A stretch of DNA of 64,000 nucleotides from Thermothielavioides terrestris NRRL 8126 (lineage: Eukaryota; Ascomycota; Sordariomycetes; Sordariales; Chaetomiaceae). A program made the position numbers and the translations under genes. The notes under the pieces are model-generated. The model saw nothing but the letters and a program-made list of their open reading frames with translations. It had not been told where the DNA came from and searched no databases. The stretch covers positions 1,302,001-1,366,000 of the forward strand of contig NC_016459.1 of assembly GCF_000226115.1 (NCBI RefSeq), written 5' to 3'. Positions 58,101 to 64,000 of the stretch are shown piece by piece. Position 1 is the first letter of the stretch, and each line of letters opens with the position of its first letter.

Positions 58101-58532
58101 TCACTGCTTCTTCTTGTCGCCGGACCCATGATGGTCGCTCTTGCTCCCGCCACTCCCACTCCCGCTCTTGCTTCCGCTTTTGCTCCCGCTCCGGATACCA
58201 CCACCGCCGCTGCTATGCTTGGACGACGAGTAGCCGGATGATGATTCACGCTGCTCATTCCGCCTGGCGGCGTCCGCCGCGCGCTTGGTGAAACCGTCCT
58301 GTTTTTTTGCGGGTGTTAGTGTTTAGCGGCGGTGGTGTGGAGGAAGTGAGTTGGAAGTGTGACTGGGTGGTAACTTGATAGATCGGGGCAGGTGGCAAGA
58401 AAGGGGGGAAGGGGGAGGGTATGAAGAAGTTGCTGGGTTTTGCATGACTATAAGGCCTTCCGTACGCACCTTGTCGCCGCGAGCACGGCGGATCCGCTCC
58501 GCGGCAGCCTCGTCCATCTTGCTCTTGCCCAT
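58101..58532 (-). CDS. Small hydrophilic conserved fungal protein (86 aa)
   Basis: Two exons, 58470-58532 and 58101-58298, joined by a GTGCGT...ACAG intron of 171 nt. The N-terminus MGKSKMDEAAAERIRRARGDK continues into DGFTKRAADAARRNEQRE. It is basic, predicted helical and lacks a hydrophobic core. The C-terminal half is a Ser/Gly/Lys repeat tail (SGSKSGSKSGSGSGG, then SDHHGSGDKKKQ). Small proteins with a similar start occur in many moulds, and some are induced in stress or spores, but I cannot name its function. It falls outside conventional long-frame scans because each exon is short. In-frame splicing and the clean ATG context support a real gene. Confidence 0.72.
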
Positions 58533-60419
58533 TGTAACGGTGGTTGAGTTTGCTGTACCGGAAGATCTCGTGCTGAAAGCAGAGTTATGTCGGGGCGATC
58601 TTGGTGATGACAAGTGCTGCAAAGGTACTAAGGCAGGAAGAGGAAGTTGGTCAAAGGCTCTTAAGAGGTAGCGCTCTCTGGCGATGTAGAGGAAATGGTG
58701 CCTGGGCGGATCCGGTAAGTCACGCTCGCGATGGAGAGCCCCTATATATACCCATCCCCGGCCGGCCGCCGTTGTGCCTTCTCAGCGTGGCCAGTTGGCA
58801 GGTTGCGACCACACAGCATGGCTTGAGTGACGAACACTCTGGAAAGCGTGTAACTACGCCTCCTGAGGCCGAACGAAGATGGGATCATTCGGTCGACAAG
58901 GGCCGAGACATGCGGGATGCCGACTGTCACAGCATATGTCTATTCCGTTCGTCCCTTGGGTTCCCGTCTCCTCAGGCCTCGAGCTGCGATGTGACCGTCA
59001 CATTCGATTCGTGCGTCGTCTCTCGAAACATGGACAGGGGTCTCGGCAGATGCCTACGTCTAGACCAGCCACTGAAAGTGAGAAGTGATTTCGGGGGGGA
59101 GGGGGGGGGGGGGGTTGGGTTGGGTTACTTAGTGTACTGCTTCCGTTCACGACGGCCAGCTACGTTGCCGGGCCCCAGGACAGAGCGTGTTTGAGTGGTA
59201 GTAAAGGGAGAGTGAGCGAGAGTGAGACATCCTCCATCAGTTACTTAAGTTAAGAACCTTGACGGGCAGATCATGCTTGCCACAGTTAGTCCATCACATC
59301 GCTGAGAGGCTCACAGAGGTACCCTGCGCTCGCGCCGGCGTCGAATGCGGGGCTCTAGCCCGATCAGCCATGCGTTTGTCGATCTCCCGGACTTGACCTG
59401 TCGGTGTTTGCCAGCAACTTGTGACGTATTTCTATCTCCCGCCCTTGGCTGGGAGCAAGGACTGGGGTTGATCGGTATGTATGTATGGAACAAGCCGATA
59501 CCAACGGGCGAGGCAAACAGAGGCCGGTGGCGCGCATACAGTGTCCGGGGGCGACCTGCCAGCCTGCACGTCTCGTGTACTTGTATGTACGTAGACTTCT
59601 GCTGGAGTACTGGAGCCATCCTTGACCAGCTTGAGAACGGTCGAGTAACTCCGAGGACCAGCGAGCTGTAACAACAACTTACGGCGTGCCAAAGGAGGCG
59701 GACACATGCTAACTGTACATAATTACATACTTGAAAAGGCCGAGTATAAGCTGACCCCAAGCCCCCCTGGCAAACACACTGGCTTGCGGAAGCGGTGCCG
59801 GTTAAGGAAGGGGCGAGACCCCAACACGTTTGCGGATCGTTGTCGGTGTCGCGTTGCACTGCACACTCAAGATGGGACGACCCAGGGTATCGGCTCCTGC
59901 AGGTTCCCGCCCGTGGCTTCAACGTCATCACACGAGGGTCAGGTCCCCTACCCGTCGGCTCCGGGCATCGACCCCCATTATATCCGTCCGCGAACCGAAT
60001 ACAACTTCCGACTCACCCACTCGGTTCGCTGTCCGCCGCGGGCGGAGACGTCGTGAGCCGGTGGACGTGTCTCGAGACAGCTCAGTCACGGGCAACGAGC
60101 CGAGAGCGGGAGCATGTCGTGTAATATTAGCTGGCCAACAACGCAGGTACGTTGCCCGGCTTGAGGTGATACGAGATGGGGTCATGAAGCGGGAACGAGA
60201 AAAAGCCAAGACGCAAACGCCGTGTAACCCCAGATCTAGGTACTCGCACCGCTAGCTAACACCCAACTTGCTTCCACACGCCACCAAAGGAAAAACGAGA
60301 CGTGGACACCAAGTAAGTACCCAGCCACTTTCCTCCTCCCTTCCCCCTCCCCAAGCCCATACGGAGTACATAGACAGCAACCACTGCGGCTCAAGTACAT
60401 ACATACATACCTAACCTAC
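58533..60419. other. Intergenic region between the small-protein gene and the desaturase
   Basis: About 1.9 kb with the promoter of the small-protein gene and the 3' UTR of the desaturase. A poly-G tract is at 59094-59114 and a (CATA)n tract at 60398-60412. The 206-residue minus frame at 59311-59931 lacks coding character. Confidence 0.45.
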
Positions 60420-62242
60420 CTAATGGTGGTGGTGGTGACCGTGCCCCTTCTCCAAGCCGGCCATCACTCTCTGGCACTTGGCCAGGATGGCGGCCTGCCT
60501 GGCCACGTCGGCCAGGCGGCCGATGACCTGCTTGTTGCCGTCGACGAAGCCGTACAGGGCGTAGGGGATGCCGACCTCGTCGCAGAACTCCTGGACCAGG
60601 CGCTGCGTGCGGCGCAGGTTGTGGCGCGGGATGCGGGGGAACAGGTGGTGGATCACCTGGAACTGCAGGCCGCCGTGGAAGAAGTCGAGCCAGGGCGGGC
60701 AGTCGACGTCCATGGTGGTGCGCAGCATCTTCTGCGGGAAGGACTCGTCGACGCCCAGGTCGGCCGTGCTCATGGCGAAGTGCGACAGCGTGATCTGCAC
60801 GTGCACCGGCGTCGTCACCATGTGGCTGACCATGACGAAGACGAAGCGGTCCCAGTTGGAGTCGATGCTGCGGTACAGGATGCCGTAGCCGAACCAGGCC
60901 CAGAAGAAGACCTGCCCGGCCAGCTCCAGCCAGCGGAACCAGGCCGCGGCGCCCTTCCTGGGGCCCTGGCCGAGGATGAGGTACTCCCACGACAGCCGGT
61001 ACAGGTTGAAACGGCCGAAGAGCAGGTAGACGTAGTACATGTAGTGTTGCAGAGGAATGAGAAGCTTGGCGACCGCATCGTAGTGCATGACGCGCTCGTA
61101 GTAGGTCGAGCGCAGGCTCGCCAAGAAGCGGTGCGAGACGGCGAGGAAGGGGATGTACTCGATGTCGGGGTCGTGCTCGGGCGAGTTGGTCACAATGTGG
61201 TGCACGTTGTGGTTGCGCTTCCACCACCCCATCGACAGGCCGCCCAGGTAGTCGGCGACGATGATGGCGATCACCGAGTCGACCTGGAAGTTGTGCGTGA
61301 TGCCCATGTGCCCGGCATCGTGGCCGGTGAAGACGAGCTGGTGCCAGAAGCAGCCGAGGAAGAAGGCGCTGACGACGTACCAGCGCCAGCGCAGGAACAG
61401 CAGCATCAGGCCAAAAAGGAGCGCGTACCGCGTTACCTCGACGGCGTAGGCGTAGTAGTTGCAGTCGTACAGGCCCTCGGCCTTGATGCGCTCGTTCAGG
61501 AGCCGGTATTTCTCCACGATGGCTTCCTGCGTGGCCGGGTCCGGCGCCGGGTACTTGCTGAGGTCGAGCTTGATGCCCTTCCTCGTCAGCGCATCGAGGT
61601 GCGCCATGCCATCCACGGGCGTCGCCGCCGTGCTGGCCTCGTCCTCCTCCGCCGATGATAGGGACGTGGCCGAGCCTGACCTGGCAATCCCCGACTTGCG
61701 GCTGCGAGAGCCAGAGTCTGACCCGGTCGCGTCACCATCGAAGACGGGAGAAGGTGAGCGTGAAGTGGGGTCGCTCGACGACGCGGTGGCATCCTCCATC
61801 GCCATCGGGGCCGGAGTCGCGCTAGCCTCGTACTCCTGTTCCACTTCGGCCTCACCCTCACCAACCCTCGGCCGAAACCTGCCGCCCTGGATAGGCGGCA
61901 GGAAGTTTTTCCAGCGGCCCTCGATCCTCCCAATGCGGTATTTGTCCATCATGCGGCGTGCCTCGGCCGAGTGCAGGCTACAGCACACACACACAAACCA
62001 TCTGGTCAGCATACAACATGCCATACTGCGCATGCTCGAGCTTCGCAAACTCACCCATTCACCTCGTCCGTGGCATCTCTCCCCACCATGTGCATGATAG
62101 CCTTGTCGCCGCCCGGGTGGTACTTGAGCCATGCATCCGCCTTGATGACATGCTGGTCGACGATAATGATAGTCCTGCCCTCCGCGATCAACGCCTCGAT
62201 CTCGCGACGTGACAACACCGGGTACGACCGCGAAGCAGCCAT
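60420..62242 (-). CDS. Delta-8 sphingolipid desaturase with N-terminal cytochrome b5 domain
   Basis: Membrane desaturase that introduces the delta-8 double bond into the sphingoid base of ceramides, needed for fungal glucosylceramides. Exons 62055-62242 and 60420-61977 give 581 aa. The N-terminal cytochrome b5 domain has the heme motif YHPGGDKAIMHMVGRDAT, with the second axial His expected in LHSAEARRMM. A low-complexity Ser/Asp/Glu linker (about residues 110-185) follows. The desaturase domain has the three His boxes HDAGH, HNVHH and QFQVIHH; the Gln in the third box is typical of b5-fused front-end desaturases. Four hydrophobic spans are visible. The protein ends GHGHHHHH, a natural His run. 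Delta-8 specificity is inferred from the fungal family; front-end fatty-acid desaturases are the alternative. Confidence 0.9.
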
Positions 62243-63486
62243 TGGGACCGCTTGAGACTGCGGTGAAGGCGAGAACCGTTAAGCTGCGTTTCTCAAAGGA
62301 CCAATGTTGAGCCGTTGCACAGAGCCCACTCTCACCGCAAGGTCAGCAAGTTGTGTTGTAGTATAGCTTGCGACTGCGGGGCCGAGCTTGCCGAAGCTTA
62401 GGATTGGCTCCCACGGCTGGGGAACGCAGAGATTTGCTGGATTGAGTGCCGCGAGAGGTGAACTCGCACTCGACTTCCGGGCCGTTCCTGCATGTAGCAG
62501 CTTATGAGTTAAATGGGTTTGTCTTGCAAGCAGATGGCAAGCGAATGTTTCTACAGTTGGAGGGAAGGGAAACAAGAGAATCCGACGAGAGGATGCACGG
62601 CGTGCCTTGATGCCGGCATGCCAAGCGAGAGGATAGCAGGCCGTTGGCCCACATGGGGGAAGGTGCCCCTAGTTGTGGTACGATCAACAATCCCAATTCC
62701 CTGAAGAGGACAGGGGTGGTAGGTGTCGTGTAGTACCGTTCCTGGCACCGTAGAGGGCAGGGTTGGGGTCTTGATGGATGCAGAGCGGCCGAGATGCCGG
62801 TTTGGGTCTGTATCAGCCGGACGTATGAGCAACGAAAGAGAGCTGTACTACTGGGAAGTATCTCTTCTGGCTAGATCTCTGTTAGCCTTGCGATATTTTA
62901 TTTTTTATTTTATTTTATTTTTTATTTTATTTTATTTTATATTTTATTTTATTTTATATTTTATTTTATTTTATATTTTATTTTATTTTATATTTTATTT
63001 TATTTTATATTTTATTTTATTTTATATTTTATTTTATTTTATATTTTATTTTATTTTATATTTTATTTTATTTTTTTATTTTATTTTATTTTTTTATTTT
63101 ATTTTATTTTTTATTTTATTTTTTGGGCCCCTTGTCTGACTGGCATTCTAAGAAGCTCCCTCCCTCAACCACGATCGAACTTGGCACTCGGATCTTGCTG
63201 CAGAGAACTCGAAACCTGAACAAATGAAATGTCTATCTTCTCGCGAAATACCATAACTACCTTGCATGGCCTGCTATAAACCCATCATCCACCATCTAAC
63301 AGTGTTCCTCAGTGCCACAAAAGCAGAACTCGCCGTTTCGCCCGCTTCGGTAGATTAGCTTCAGCTTTCAATACATGCCGGCCGGCCGAGTCCATTTACC
63401 AATGATCCATGACGAGGGAAAACAAGCTAAAGTACACGGGTACACAAGAAAACGCTACGCCCAAGCCCCCCAAGCCCCCAATCGGC
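62243..63486. other. Intergenic region with AT minisatellite
   Basis: About 1.2 kb holding the desaturase promoter and the 3' UTR of dihydrolipoamide dehydrogenase. The right part is occupied by a long T/A minisatellite. No gene is supported; the open frame through the repeat (FYFILYFILFY) is a repeat artefact. Confidence 0.5.
62895..63125. repeat. T/A minisatellite, 17-bp period
   Basis: About 230 bp made only of T and A. The centre (about 62938-63072) repeats ATATTTTATTTTATTTT (17 bp) about eight times; the flanks are TTTTA/TTTTTTA variants. It stands out strongly from the GC-rich surroundings. Confidence 0.85.

Positions 63487-64000
<514 letters not shown>

Noticed and set aside
59311..59931. 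206-residue open frame on the minus strand
   Set aside because: Codon usage and composition look random, and two other phases are open over the same stretch.
60423..61658. 411-residue open frame opposite the desaturase
   Set aside because: It is the antisense of a certain gene with high GC at third positions, which suppresses stops; it has no family features.

Overview
The window is nuclear DNA of a filamentous ascomycete, most likely a sordariomycete close to Chaetomiaceae/Sordariales. The reasons are GC-rich exons, many short introns (about 50-150 nt) with GTAAGT-type donors, CTAAC/CTGAC branch sites and CAG/TAG acceptors, long promoter regions, small mobile elements that have decayed in a RIP-like way, and orthologues typical of that group. 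Almost every coding region is a conserved housekeeping or cell-biology gene. There is no secondary-metabolite cluster, phage or CRISPR array.

Layout by region. 1-7.5 kb: 3' part of cytosolic threonyl-tRNA synthetase (+), phosphatidylserine synthase (-), and a UCH37-type deubiquitinase (-). 7.5-11.5 kb: the membrane nucleoporin POM152 (+). 12.8-14.9 kb: a 2.1-kb Tc1/mariner-type element with both inverted ends and a TA duplication, whose transposase carries about 20 in-frame stops, all TAG. 16.4-18.8 kb: a Skn7-type HSF/response-regulator factor (+). 19.7-22.9 kb: an island of small non-autonomous DNA elements, with three copies of a ~0.4-kb family (fourth copy at 37.5 kb) and one unrelated ~0.47-kb element with long terminal inverted repeats. 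23.6-26.0 kb: eIF2B epsilon (+). 26.7-29.4 kb: a metzincin-like protease joined to a jacalin-type lectin domain (-). 32.1-33.2 kb: a Whi5/Nrm1-like G1/S repressor (+). 35.0-36.7 kb: a type I metacaspase (-). 39.2-41.5 kb: a conserved-looking protein of unknown function (-). 43.1-45.3 kb: a Ser/Thr-rich single-pass membrane protein (+). 46.5-50.4 kb: a Pcp1/ApsB-type spindle-pole-body coiled-coil protein (-), divergent from a HAUS1-like augmin subunit (+, 51.1-52.2 kb). 52.7-56.0 kb: Vac14 (-). 58.1-58.5 kb: an 86-residue hydrophilic protein (-). 60.4-62.2 kb: a cytochrome-b5-fused sphingolipid desaturase (-). 63.5 kb to the end: C-terminal part of dihydrolipoamide dehydrogenase (-).

The genes are mostly independent, as expected in such a genome. 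The one pairing that looks functional is the divergent promoter between the gamma-tubulin-tethering spindle-pole protein and the augmin subunit, both acting in microtubule nucleation. The least described features are the 0.4-kb repeat family (8-9-bp target duplications, telomere-like interior, two end-sequence subtypes) and the amber-only transposase. Exon boundaries were worked out by reading frame, splice-site sequence and family conservation; for most multi-exon genes the summed exons are divisible by three.
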